Positions 13,501-64,000 of a stretch of 64,000 bases of DNA are shown here, one piece after another. This stretch comes from Himantopus leucocephalus (lineage: Eukaryota; Chordata; Aves; Charadriiformes; Recurvirostridae). How positions within the stretch are numbered: position 1 is the first letter of the stretch; each line of letters opens with the position of its first letter. The stretch is from NCBI GenBank assembly GCA_003993805.1, contig RSEF01000031.1, positions 21,912,637-21,976,636 of the forward strand. The letters are read 5' to 3'. Below the pieces are notes generated by a model. That model did not search any database, was not told the DNA's origin, and saw nothing but the letters and a program-made list of their open reading frames with translations. The translations under genes were made by a program, and so were the position numbers.

Positions 13501-16500
13501 CCTGGCAGAGAGCACTCCAGCCTGGGTGGAGTGGAGGGTCCAAAGGGAGCAGCAGCAGTGAATGGCATCCAGCAGCTCCGACTCACTTCCCTCTGCTCCC
13601 CACACTCCCCCAGTTTCTCCCAAGCTGTTAACAATGAGCAAGGGGCAGAGTGAGAAACATCCTGCCCCCCAGCCTGACCACCACAACATGATAAGAAATG
13701 TCTGGCTGCATCCTCTTATCCCAAGAGATGCACCCGGACCTTGTAGTCTTAGAGTCAAAATTTGGAGGGATCCAGCTTGATGTGAAAGTGCTGGGGATGG
13801 CCAAGAGCTCAGTGAGACCTGTTTTTTTAAACCTCCTGTCTGTGCTGCAGCCTTGATAGTCATGTGCTCCAGTAAATAGGGTATTTCCTGTCTAATGCAA
13901 ATGGTTTCTGCAAGGTTATCTACTATGCAAGTCAAGGCACTTCATTTGGTTAACATCTCCAAACTATTGATGCTTTGATCTCACAGGTGTGATGTATGAC
14001 ACTTCTTTTTTTAGGATAGCACTTGTTAAATATTATAAACCCATCACTGTGGCTCCTGATTCCTCCCCCCTCCCCTCCCCCCCCGGCTTGCTTTTTGCAT
14101 CTCCGGAATTATGTAGAATAATGATAATCATGCTTAGCAATGATTTTGTGTTTTTCGTCTACTTCTGGTACTAGTTTCCTCTTACCTTTCTATTTTGAAA
14201 GAGTAATATTTGTGTGTCGAGGAATTTAGTTAAATACCTCAGTATGGTAGCAAGCGTGCTATTCCCCTAATAACTTGGTTTGTGTCTCTTCCCAGAACAC
14301 AAATGAAATTAAAACAGAAATTAAAGAAGCAGTGGGATTCAAATGAACCCATCAGCATGCTCTGAATAGCTTGTATGATATGAAGATGCAAAAAACTGCA
14401 TTTTGTGGATAATGAAGCAGGATTACGCAGTGGGCTGTTTTCCGTTCCTGAGCATCGTTTTTGTCTGCTCTCTGCTGCCTGCTCACTTTGTATGCATTAC
14501 AGACTTTATCCTGTATAGAGCTATTTAATGAATATTGTACAACTATGGAGTTAGTAGTTAGCTTAATACTCTTTTTTATGTTACATAATTAAATATTTAT
14601 CTCTTTAACAATTTACACCTGAATCAGTTGTTTTAGGAAGGAACAGAACAGATAAAAATACACCATCTTAGTTCCGTAGAAGTTCAAATTTCTCGAAACT
14701 CTACTAATTTTGTCCTGTGTAAGAAGAAGAAAAATTATGGATCAAAATTGCTTAGAATAAAAGTGAGAGCAGTCACTGGAGTTGAATACACAGAACACAT
14801 AACTAACTCGCAAGTACGGTTGAGAAGGCTTAATGAAGGACCTGTTTATTTGTTTTGTGATACACTGGAGGGATGGAAATTGAGAGGCCTTCAACAGCTA
14901 AGAAGTCTGTCTTGCAACAGTCTTCTTCAGGTCTGAACAGCAGAGATTTTGCAGATATTTTTGCAATTTTGTGATTTTTCTTGGCAGATACTTTTACAAA
15001 GATGGTGTCTTGCATGCATTTGAACCCTTCAGGCAGTCCATGCAGAGGGTGATCATGCGTCCAGTTGGTTGCATTTCAAGTTTTATTTTTGCTGTAAATT
15101 TTTTTAGAAAGACGAAGAAAAAGACTGAAGTCTCCTCTTTTGTATGGTTGAGGAAAGATGAAGTTCTGGTGGCACAGTGGCATGCTGGTATGTGGTAGTA
15201 ATGGCAGGGAAAAAGGTGTTGAACGTACCTAGAGAGCACCCTTAGCTTACTGTCCATGCCTACTTGGCCAATAGCTAAAACTGAAAGGCTCACTGTAGCC
15301 TTGCAAAGATTCAGGACAAACTCTGCCAAACTAGGGCTGCTGGCAGCTGCATACTTTATCTTGGTGTGTTGTGTTCATAATGTTTTGACAGCACACTCAT
15401 TTCTTCAAACTAAAACTGGCCTCACTTAAATTGCCTAAACCGTAAATACAGAAGAGTAAAACCTGAATCCCTACATTACAGCAGTTAAAATTTAAATCCC
15501 GAGTCCCTTTTTTTTCCAGCTCATTAAAGACTTCTATGGAATAATTCCTCACAGAGAGTAGGATGTATAATAAAGAGAATGTTTGGCTGTATGTATAATG
15601 GTTCAAATATAGGATATTAGGTATATGTCTTTATGCAAACATTGAAAACATTGTAAATATAATACAAAAGTAATATATAAACATTGAAAGCCATTAAAAG
15701 AAGAAAAAGAAAATTCTGGGTGTTACTGATGGTATATTTTAATAGCATTCAGATAGTTTGCACATTTCTCTCAATGACTGTAGCATCTTGAGAATTTACC
15801 TACTTCAGTCTAGGAAATGACTTTAAAAATTGTATACCTTTGCTTCCTTACTCTTCAAGTCTCCCTTAACTGGATGAGCCTGTGGATTTTGCTCATGTAA
15901 CCCTAACTCCACAGTATTCAGAGAGGAACAGAGTTGGTAGATTCATTTTCTTTTATAAAGCAATCTAGGTGTGAAACTACCATGTGTTACTTTGACTTCC
16001 TGGATCAGGAGCTTCATTAAATACAAGCTTAAAGGCTCGTTTTGACAAGGCAGCCGCTGCAGTATCAGTGTGCGTCATGTCTTCATGGCAGCTGTTTTTT
16101 GCATTCGAGTTAATGTCCCACAGAACTTCCCTGGATTGTGGAGAGCTTGGATGCACTCACCAAACTGCTTTTTAATGCAAAAAGATTCTTTTTCTTTAAG
16201 AACAAAACAAAAACAAAAAAGCCAAACCAAATCAAGCCAAATTCCTTTAAATGTTTTAATTTTTTTGAGTCAGTGCTGTGCGCACTGTTGACTTTTCAGT
16301 GTTGCTGTTCATGAAGATAGTAAATAACTATGAAGTCATAGGTTAGCTAGCTTCATAACAAGTTAAATATAACTGAAATATAACTTAAATTTAACTTTCC
16401 TGTATAAACAAAGTGGCCACATCTCAAGTCTTGCTAGGGACAGCATGTTCCTCCTGAGGTAGTTTTCAGCTGTGCAGTTTTAACACCAGAGAAAATATAA

Positions 16501-19500
16501 CTAACTTTTCTATTACTAGAGCCTTTATGGGAGTGCTGGTTTTACATTATTAGTCTCTCTTGTGTCTACATGGTCATTTGCATTCTGGGTATGGCAATAG
16601 CTTAATTTCTCTGCACTTCTGTTAGCAAATAAAACATTTTGTTTGCAGCCTCTCTTAAAATAGAAGTCCCCTTTTAATCTTTACGTTCAGCTGAACTACT
16701 GTATTACACTGATACCAAAATTAAGAAGCTGTGTTGCAGAGTAGTGCTGTGCTCAGCATAGCCTGTGAAAGGTGGTGAACTGTCGTAATAGCTTGCAGCC
16801 AAATCCATCTTCATTACAAGTGTAAATATTAATAATTGAGGACGTTGAAATGAAATCATTATAAATGGTTAAAGCAGATGCCAAATTTCCCATGAAAAGC
16901 ATGGCAAGCGGTAATCTTTGTCAATATAGCCTTCTTTCCCTTTTTTTTTTTTTGAAAAAAGCAATTAACCTTTGCTGCCAGTAATTTGCTCACGTATTAG
17001 CCCTCATCCTGAGGAAGAAAATTCCATTCCAGTGCATACCTCTCGCAATTTTTGCTGTTTCTTGATTACTCTATCAGGAAACCTGCATTTAATATTTCAG
17101 CTCTGTGTGAAGTACTGCCTGTCCTAAAAGAACTTGATTTCTACTTCAACTTTTTATTTCATTCAGTGTTTCTGACAGCTTGTGGACTGTAGTTGTATGT
17201 TAATGGCCATACTTGTACTTTTGTGTTGTGCTTTGCTGGTTTCAATCTGGCAGTTCTCATAATCTCTGCTCAAATGGCTTTTTCCTGATATGAGAAGAAT
17301 CGTGGCTTTTCAAGAAGCAAGGTAGTAAAGCTTTGTACAACTTAGTTGCATCTTTCAGCAGCTGTAGTTCACCCTTGCTATGTGAGTAACAAAGTTGAGC
17401 ACTTCTTATGTAGTGTCCTCTATCTGTTTTGTCATGAGTACTTCTCATGGGAAGCGTTGATCATCTGTAGCAGCTAGAGGAGAAGTGACTCAGAGTTTAG
17501 TGTATTGGGCATGATAATGGAGTTGGGATGAAGGAGGTGAGGCATGATGAGAAGTCAAGATAGGTAGGAGAGGTGCCAGTGGGCAGGAGCGTCAGTGCTG
17601 GAGAGCAGGAGGTAAGGCAGAACCTGTCTGTGGGGGATTTGGAAACCAAATACGAAATTACGAATTGGATTGCAAGATAAGGAACAGTGTCAGTAGTCCA
17701 GGGCACTGCTGCTGTGGTGTAATGCCAACTACTTCCGGATATATAGTCATCCAGGACTGCCACTTTAAGTTGTGGGCAACAGGCTAAAGTCCAGGAAGGA
17801 TCTTCCTGTGGCAGAGAAAATGACAAAGGGCAAAAAATGTAAACTTTTGATTTTCTTCAAGTTTTGTGTACAACCCAAAGTTTAATTATTGTTTAACATG
17901 ACTGATTTTTTTTCTTTGTTCTCCCCTACTCTCTTCTCCTTGGAAAAAAAGATGTTTTTCTTGCTCCTTCTTTTTTTTTTTTTCAGTGCTCTAAACCCTG
18001 TGTCATATCTGCTGCCTGGCTTGCTAGTCTCTTCTCTGTGCCAGGCAACCTGATCACAACATGAAATCCAAGGCTTAGAGAATTGCATTTTGAGAGTGTA
18101 GCGATCTGTGGTTTACCAAGTTTTATGTTACCCTAAGTTACAATCCCTGTAGACTGTTCCTGCACTGCTATAACTTTCCTGCAGACAAAGAGGCTTTCTT
18201 TCATAGCTTCGTCTTATCAGTTGGTTTATCTTGTCAGATTTGAATGGGAATAGTTTTATGAGGACAATAGAAGGGGAAAGTTACTTGATGTGTTCAGAGA
18301 TCTAGGAAAAACGATTTTGTCTGCCAAATGGCTTTAACTTCTGAGATCCTTTTGTGTACAAAAGGTTGCCATTTCAAGGCTGAATACAATTCAATAAGTA
18401 GTGCTTTGATACTTCCTTAGTGCGACCCTGCTTTCCATTTGCAGTGTTCTGGCAGCTTAGATCATCTTTCAGGGTTCCCTGAAGATTTTTTTTTTTCCCT
18501 CACCCACAACGAGCCTCTTCTATAATAGCATTATTCTGGAGAAGGAGTTGTGTTTCACAGATTATGCAGGGTGAATAACATAATTTCAAAATCTTTGTGA
18601 AACAGAACTGAAAAAAACCAAAGCTACAGTGAAAGCTCTAGGATGGGTTTGTCCTTTCATGCAGTGATTTGCATCTTACCTTACTGGTAAGACAAATAGA
18701 GGAGACTTCATGTTCTTATTTTCTGTTTCTCAATAGAACATTTCATTTGAGTGTGATAAAAGATAAATTCTCCATGCAGCTGCAGCCACATCTGAGCAAA
18801 TAGCAATTTTTTTTTTATTAATGGCAGTTGGGGGGAAAGTTTTCTCATTATGTAAAATCTTGATATTGGAGGTAATGCCATCATACTCCCCAGAAATAAT
18901 TCTTAAAAACAACCCCCCCAAAAATCAAGATAACTTGAATTAGATATCTTTGATTATGATTTGTGAAAGGTGTTGCACTAACTTCACCTGAAGAATGTGA
19001 AGTTTGCATTTTAATGTAAAAATGAATACAAGGCAGTCATTTATTTACATAGGAAATTCTGGCAAAAGTGATAAAGCTCTCAATTTCTACAGATAAGTGC
19101 AAATGATACTGATAGACCTCTATCTGGAATCATCTTTGTAGCAAAATCAGTGAAGGGTGCTTAGAATTTGTTGATAATAATGTTTGTTTTGCTGAGAACA
19201 TATCTGCGGTTAGGTGCTTAAAATGTATTCTCTCCTTGTGACAGGAGATGTAGTGATCTTTCAGATACAAACTTTAGCCATGCAAAGCTGCTTTAAAATC
19301 ATGTAATGGGGTCTCTTAACTGCACCCTGCACCACAGATGCCGTAGTGATACTATCACATCATCCTCGGTAGATGCAGTCTGTGTGTCCTTTAACGAATG
19401 TCTAATGAGTACCAAAAGTTTTCTCCTGGATTCAGTTTTAGATTGGAGAATTGCAAAGGAACAGTTATTCAAGCTTTTAAAAACAAGTGCAGCAGATAAA

Positions 19501-21062
19501 GTGAAGCTTGTCATAATACAGTACAAGAAAAGTTACCAAAAATACAGTGACATATGTCTTAAATAAGTTTTGACTTTTCCAGTGCTTTAAATGTGAATCT
19601 TGCAATCATTTTGTGCTTTTTTTCTTACATAGATCTACACAAATGATAAGTATATACTCATGAGTTAACTCATCGTTTAATTGATGATAATAATTAAGTG
19701 ATATGGAGAGTCATTGTGCAATTCATGCAAATGAAAGTTGCATTAACCTATTAAACATTTGGGAATGGCTGTCTTGCTGCTTCACAAAGCATTTTTCAAG
19801 GGGAGACTGGTCTTAGTGTTTGACCTTTTTTTTGCATATTGCAGGTATCTTCTATACTACTTTTATAATCAACATTTCCTCTGCCTCTGTTTTTTCTTTT
19901 TTATTTTCCTTGTTTTCAGTATTATTTTGGATTACTTCTGCATCTGGTTTACTTAGTTGTTCATGCTATTAAACTCCATCCTTTCTTTTGAATTTTATTC
20001 AACTTACACCTTATCAGGACTAACCAGTCTTGCTTTTTGGCTTTTATATAGAGATCATAATGTTACAAAATTCATTTTTTGATAGATCTACAAATATGGT
20101 CTGAATCTGCTTCTGTTGGTGTTAATGAAATCGTTTTATATATCAATGTTTCCCCTTTTAGTGGTTTTGAGTTTTTCTAAACCTTTAAAAAAAATACTGA
20201 TTGCATTGCTGTAAACACTAGCATATGCACTTAAGTTTATACACAGTTAGTCTGTTTGACTTCAAGATACTATTTTCCTGTTGGGGATTTATGTTTGTGA
20301 GAATATTTGTTGTAGTAGAAAGAGGAAAAAAGAAAAATGCTTCTGCCTAACAAATACTTAAAACCTGTATCATGTATTTAAGAAATATATCTCCTTTCCC
20401 AAGTTTAATGGATGTGTTAATTTACTATTTATCTTGCCTAATGATCTTGAGAAGTGGGAAATTAGTGGTTTTGCAGATGAAAAATGTATGAGTAAAAAAA
20501 TGCATTCATCTTCTTAGGCATCATCTGTTCCATTGACAAAAGGCACAGATGTGAAATTTATCTCAATAATTAGATTTATAATTATTGTATCATCCGCAGA
20601 TTGATAAATCATTGCTCTTTGTGGCATGTGATTTGGAGCTATAGTTCATGCAGTAGAAATAGGTTTAATCATTGAGTGGTGATTCGAAGCTTGGGACTGC
20701 TTTTCACGTTATGCTGGTATATCTTTATGTATTATAAAAAGTGTATGGCAGAGAAACAAGCTGCAGTCAGGGAAGAACATTTTGTAAATGACTCCACAGG
20801 GGAGTGCTGGTCTGTGCACGAAGCAGCAAACGTGCAAGCCTGAAAAGTATCCATGGTGCATTTTCTTTGGAAACCGCTGTCTTTGCCATCATCCAGTATG
20901 ATAGTAGACTTCCTGGACATGCCTGCAAAAACAAATTAGCTCTGATTTTTGATAGGGGACTGGGAAGCTAAGGAACAAAGTAGCAGAATCTCAAAATGCC
21001 CGTATGCGGTACATGCTGTATTTCTGATGCTGATGTCTTCTCTCTACTCTTTTTGCCCACAG

Positions 21063-59828
<38,766 letters not shown>

Positions 59829-62800
59829 GTAAGTAATCCATGAGTGCAACAGCTCTTTTGCATTTTATTTGTGCTTAACTTCCCATTATTTCTTACTGCA
59901 AGGATGTTTATGTGAGGAAGTTTGTTTGCATTGCTGCTTTTCTCATTCTGCTTTCCTGTTTTGTTGCTAATATTTGAAGTTCATAAGAAAAACTTTTTGG
60001 AAAGCTGGCTAGGTAATAATGAATTACAGTGTGCTGCAGTAAATTAAAATACTGAATATTACATCACACAGATTTTTCAGAAGTAGGTATCATGTAATGC
60101 CAAAGATGAAATCTGAATAAATCAAAAGGCATATTAAAAGCCACCTTTATAATACTGGAAATAGCCTGTGTTCGTGCCAATGTGAAACAGAATAAAACTG
60201 CATCTGTAGGGAGACACATTGTGCTTACTTGACCTAAAAATATTGGTGAAGTAGAAACAAAATTCCTTAAGTAGGGCAACACTGTTTTGTTGCTTCTCTG
60301 TGGACACTCTTCTATCCTCAAATTTTAACCATTTAGCTTTTAAGGAATTGCTGTTACTTGGTTAATTTCTGAGTACTTGGAAAATGTACAGCTTACTGCC
60401 CAGTGGTATTTGAGTCATCTGGAGATATCCTTGAAGACCAAGAGAAAATTATGTTGGCCTGGGCCTTAAATGAACATAAAATATTTTCTGGAAGTACCGT
60501 GCAGGGATTGTGTCTATCTGCAGGCAGAAGTCTGTCTTCAGTCACCTTTTCTGATCAGATACTATCTACTAGACCCCTGCTTGGCTCTTCCTCTGCACTG
60601 AAATGTATCAAGACAGGAACTGTTGGTCTATGTAATCTGCAGGACCAGGAGGGGTGTATTGGTTCAAGAAAGAGGGGTTTCTGTCTTGAGATGGGGTCAC
60701 AGCACAGCAGTGGAGAGGGCTGTGCTGCTTTCCAGCACAGACCCCATTAGACTGCCTGTACTCTGGGCTATACCTCTGCTTGAGGTAGGAAGCAGCAGTG
60801 ATCCGATAGGACTGAGCACTCTTCAAAGAGACCTTGGACATAGAAGAGAAAGCACCTGCAATCTAACCGCTGGGGTTTTGCTTGCCATTTTAATGGCCTG
60901 AAGCTGATGGGCGCAGTAATACTCTCTGATCATGTTTAGCTAAAGATATCCCTGCACTCTGGGACAGGAGGCATTTAGTACTGCCTAGTTGGTCATGGTA
61001 GCCTCTGTGGAGGCTATTGCTTGTGTCCAGACCTGCTTACATAGCTCAGCAAAAAGCCTGAAGGAAACAGCATAATTTGCATTAAAGTTACGTAAATATC
61101 CAAATACAACTTCTCAGTAGTCAACCTCTGCACAATTCATTTTCTCAGAATTTCTCCCTAGGCAAACTCATTACTTACCAAATGCCAGTTTCTCCCAATT
61201 ACCCCAGCACTTCAAAAGCTTTTCTTCCACCAGTTCGCAGTAGCTGGTGCTCCCCTCCCTGGCTGCATCCCTTTCTCTTTCCCTTGGCAGATGGTTAGTA
61301 CCCTCCATTCCTCCTTTGATCTCCTACCCAATTTCCTTTTTGTGTTACTGGAGGAGGTTAAGAACAACCGTGCGGGGTGGGTCCCTGTCAGAGAAAAGGG
61401 TGTCTGAGTCACTAGACCTGCCCAGCTTCCCAGCGGTTTTAGGATGCTGAGGGATGGGGAGAGGAGGGAGCAGCTGCAGAAGGGCATGCTGCAACCAGCA
61501 GCGTGAGTCTGTCTACCTAAAGACAGAGGTTTGGTAGACCTATGGCTCTTGCTTCATGGGTGTTACAGTCAGAAGGAGGCTCGATGAGCCATTAAGAAAT
61601 ACAGACTGGAGACAACTGTCCATTTGAAACCAGAGACAAGTAAGGATCTGAAAAGCTGGAAAAGAAAGTATGAAAAGCCATGGCTTTCTATGGCACATAC
61701 GATGTAGGCATGTAGGATTTGGTTTTCCTCATGTTTGTGGCAGGGAAAATCAATACTTATGAAACACCTTTTTAATGCCACTAATATGCAAAATTGGGAA
61801 TATAAATGTCATAAAAATTGGGTGAGACCCTGATAAATTTGAGGAAAATGAGAAAAAGGAGAGCTGATGGAGGGTAAACAGCTTGGAGTGTATCCGGATT
61901 CTGAATGAATCATTATTGTCTTTAGCAAATGTTAAAACAGAAGTAGGCTGGTGGGTTATACTGTGGTAGTATTAGAAGTGGAAATTGAAAATCTCATCAG
62001 TTTAGTAGAGTGCTGTTACTTCCATCCTTAAGCAAACAATAACAAAGTAGGTTTTGTTGGTTTGGATTTTTGTTCTACATCGTTACTGCTTAGAAGAAAA
62101 ATCAAGAACAAGATAGAAAACACAGGTACAGCCCCTTCCAAATCAATGTAGAGGGAAAGGAACATGCTTAGTGAACTGTGACACAATAAACTTTTTAAAG
62201 TATTTACTTACTTTTAAACATCATTTTTAGCACCTAGTCACTTCTACCCAACTACTGTAAATTGAAGGCTTGTGCTCCTAAATTCTCTAGGATATCACTT
62301 TTTCACAACCATCTGTATGCTTGAAGATCTCCACTGTGATATGTCAGATAAGTGTGACCGTAATATCAACAGACCATTTTTTGATCTTTATTAAGTGTTT
62401 TTTGTGTTGGCACCCGGTGAAGTTTAAAGGGGAACATATCGTGATAACCTAAATGCTCTTTAACCCATGTACAAAATGGAGTGTAATAAAGCAATAATAC
62501 CTGTTCCATCTGTGAATACAAAGTAATAAACTGTCCCATAGGCATATATTGCAGTTTATTTACAAGTATAAGTAGCTGAAATAAAAGTTATTGTTGTTAT
62601 GCTACAAGGATTATTTTTTTTTCTCTTCTATGTTTTTCCAGACCATTAATTTTTTGAAATAACCTAAATATGTGTGAATTCTGCCTGGGCTTCATTGATT
62701 TACTTTCAAAAATATGTCAGTGGGCATATTTTGTGCTCTGACATTAAAGATTCAGTATGGTATTGTAATATTTTATTTATTTTGAGGCTATAATGGAGGG

Positions 62801-64000
62801 TTTAATTCTGAACCAATCTTAAAAAAATACATTCTACTGTCTTTGATTTTGCTGTGGTATTTTTGCCTTCGTTAGTGAAATGGAAAGCTTTGATTGCTTG
62901 ACAGGGTAATTGTTGGTCTTGGCACGCTGTAGCAGAGATTTGTCAGATATGTTAAACTTGATGAGTTTAAATATAAACTATTGGTTTTATGAAGGTTTGA
63001 GTAAATATCTTAGCAGTTCTCTGCTTTTAATTGATTGGGTAAACTCATTTGTAGTGCAATTAAATGACTGTATAGTAGATGAGGTGTATCAGGCTTTTGG
63101 GAATGCCTAGGAATATACAAGAAGTTAAACAAGCTGTGAATCAGTAAACATGTAGGATGCTGGCCAAGTCATTAATGGCTTCACAAGCTGTCTCTCTGAC
63201 TTTTTTTCAGCCAGCCAAAACTTTTCACACTTTCCAAATTTTAAACTTTTGCTGCAATCAGAGCAACATTTTTCCACATTCCAGCTTGCAAGAGATAGTA
63301 GTAGTCCCTCTCTTCCAAGTTCGTTTCAGCCTGGTTTACTGAACCAGCTCAACAAAATAAAGACTACATTTGATTTCAGGAAAACAGTATGTTACTTCGG
63401 TTGCTCTTCACTAATGTATAACTGTATCTGCTTAAAGCAAGTAAATGATACCACAAATTTGTGACATACTGGAACAACTAGGACTAGTACCAGTTGTGAG
63501 AGAAGGATCACCGCCATTGTGTTCTCTTCTTCAGATGGCCAGCTTCTCATTTGTTTCTAGGCAGACTAGGATAAGTCTGAAATATTGCTGAGAGGAGGCT
63601 GTGTGTGTTGTCCCAGGGCTTGGAAGACCCACAGCATGCTGGATGCTCTATTCCTGTGCTATTCTGCAGGAATAATGTCCTACTGGCTAGGGCACAGTTT
63701 TCTTTGTAAAGCATAAATGCTGTTGTCTGGGGTTACTGTGATCAGAGGATGTGAATAAGTGATGTTAGACATTTTTATATGTTGAAGATCATTTAATAGC
63801 ACTTTATATAGCGTAAACAGTGTATGCATGTGCAAACACAAGAGAGACAATTGTGTTGTAGTTGTCTCGTGAGGCTGGTACACTTGACTACACAGGTGTT
63901 TTTCTGAGGAATTGTAGATAACTGAATCCTAGTGGAAAGTTACACAGTTGCCTGCCTGTGACTGTAAGACTGGAGAATGAAATTTAGAGAGCTGGGGACA
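59829..64000 (+). other. Intron after exon J, 5' part
   Basis: Begins with donor GTAAGT and runs to the end of the window. The next kinase exon, expected to open with an Ala-Val-Tyr type segment, was not found. A possible MIR-like scrap lies near 62.44-62.56 kb. A GC-richer block at about 61.2-61.5 kb has no recognisable identity. Confidence 0.8.
62440..62560 (+). repeat. Possible MIR-like fragment, weak
   Basis: CCCATGTACAAAATGGAGTG and AATAATACCTGTTCCATCTG resemble the MIR segment CCCATCTGTAAAATGGAG...AATAATACCTACCTC. It is short, so chance similarity is possible. Confidence 0.3.

Larger units (their letters stand above)
1..21062 (+). other. Intron upstream of exon A, 3' part (at least 21 kb)
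   Basis: AT-rich intronic DNA without a recognisable exon. The protein segment that precedes CRTSNRKSL in mammalian MAST4, ending in a Leu-Pro-Arg-Arg-Gly-Ser type run, was not found here. The stretch holds a G-rich start (1-120), a 100-N gap (848-947), A tracts such as 7464-7477, a candidate conserved element near 8.4 kb, a solo LTR near 10.1-10.56 kb and a GC-richer patch at about 12.6-13.9 kb. The remaining sequence shows no structure I can name. Confidence 0.8.

Noticed and set aside
13562..13780. Ser/Pro-rich frame as a possible alternative MAST4 first exon
   Set aside because: Composition is similar to MAST N-termini, but there is no suitable donor in phase 2 that I could support and no matching known isoform.
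13495..13935. 146-codon open frame on the - strand
   Set aside because: Starts with TTG, lies in a GC-richer patch where stops are rarer, and resembles no known protein.

Overview
The window is vertebrate nuclear DNA: an AT-rich, intron-dominated stretch of one large gene on the + strand. Ten short exons with GT...AG boundaries join in a single frame and encode part of a microtubule-associated serine/threonine kinase, best identified as MAST4. They cover the serine-rich N-terminal region, the helical DUF1908 region and the first strand and glycine loop of the kinase domain. The repeats are decayed CR1 LINE pieces, one compact ERVL-type solo LTR, possible MIR-like SINE scraps and a possible DIRS-like tail. 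Together with sparse recent repeats they point to a sauropsid, most likely a bird. MAST4 lies in the human 5q12 segment that corresponds to the avian Z chromosome, so Z linkage is expected but cannot be read from the sequence.

Layout: 1-21062 is the 3' part of a long intron, with an assembly gap at 848-947, a possible conserved homeobox-site cluster near 8.4 kb and a solo LTR at about 10.1-10.56 kb. Exons A-J lie at 21063-21151, 32807-32876, 36810-36888, 41743-41900, 43897-43972, 45385-45594, 48621-48722, 52906-53038, 57275-57342 and 59743-59828. They total 1071 coding bases, or 356 whole codons plus one base at the start and two at the end. From 59829 to the end is the 5' part of the intron that splits the kinase glycine loop. 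The rest of the kinase, the PDZ domain and the C-terminal tail lie downstream, and the first coding exons lie more than 21 kb upstream.

I found no second gene, no convincing RNA gene, no CRISPR array and no complete mobile element. Most open frames longer than 60 codons outside the exons fit chance in 64 kb of AT-rich DNA, and many of the longest open with GTG or TTG. I did not find an undescribed biological system. The points most worth following up are the DIRS-like tyrosine-recombinase remnant in the first complete intron (25.8-26.2 kb), a composite nuclear-receptor site (47.3 kb), the homeobox-site cluster (8.4 kb) and an altered linker just before the kinase domain.
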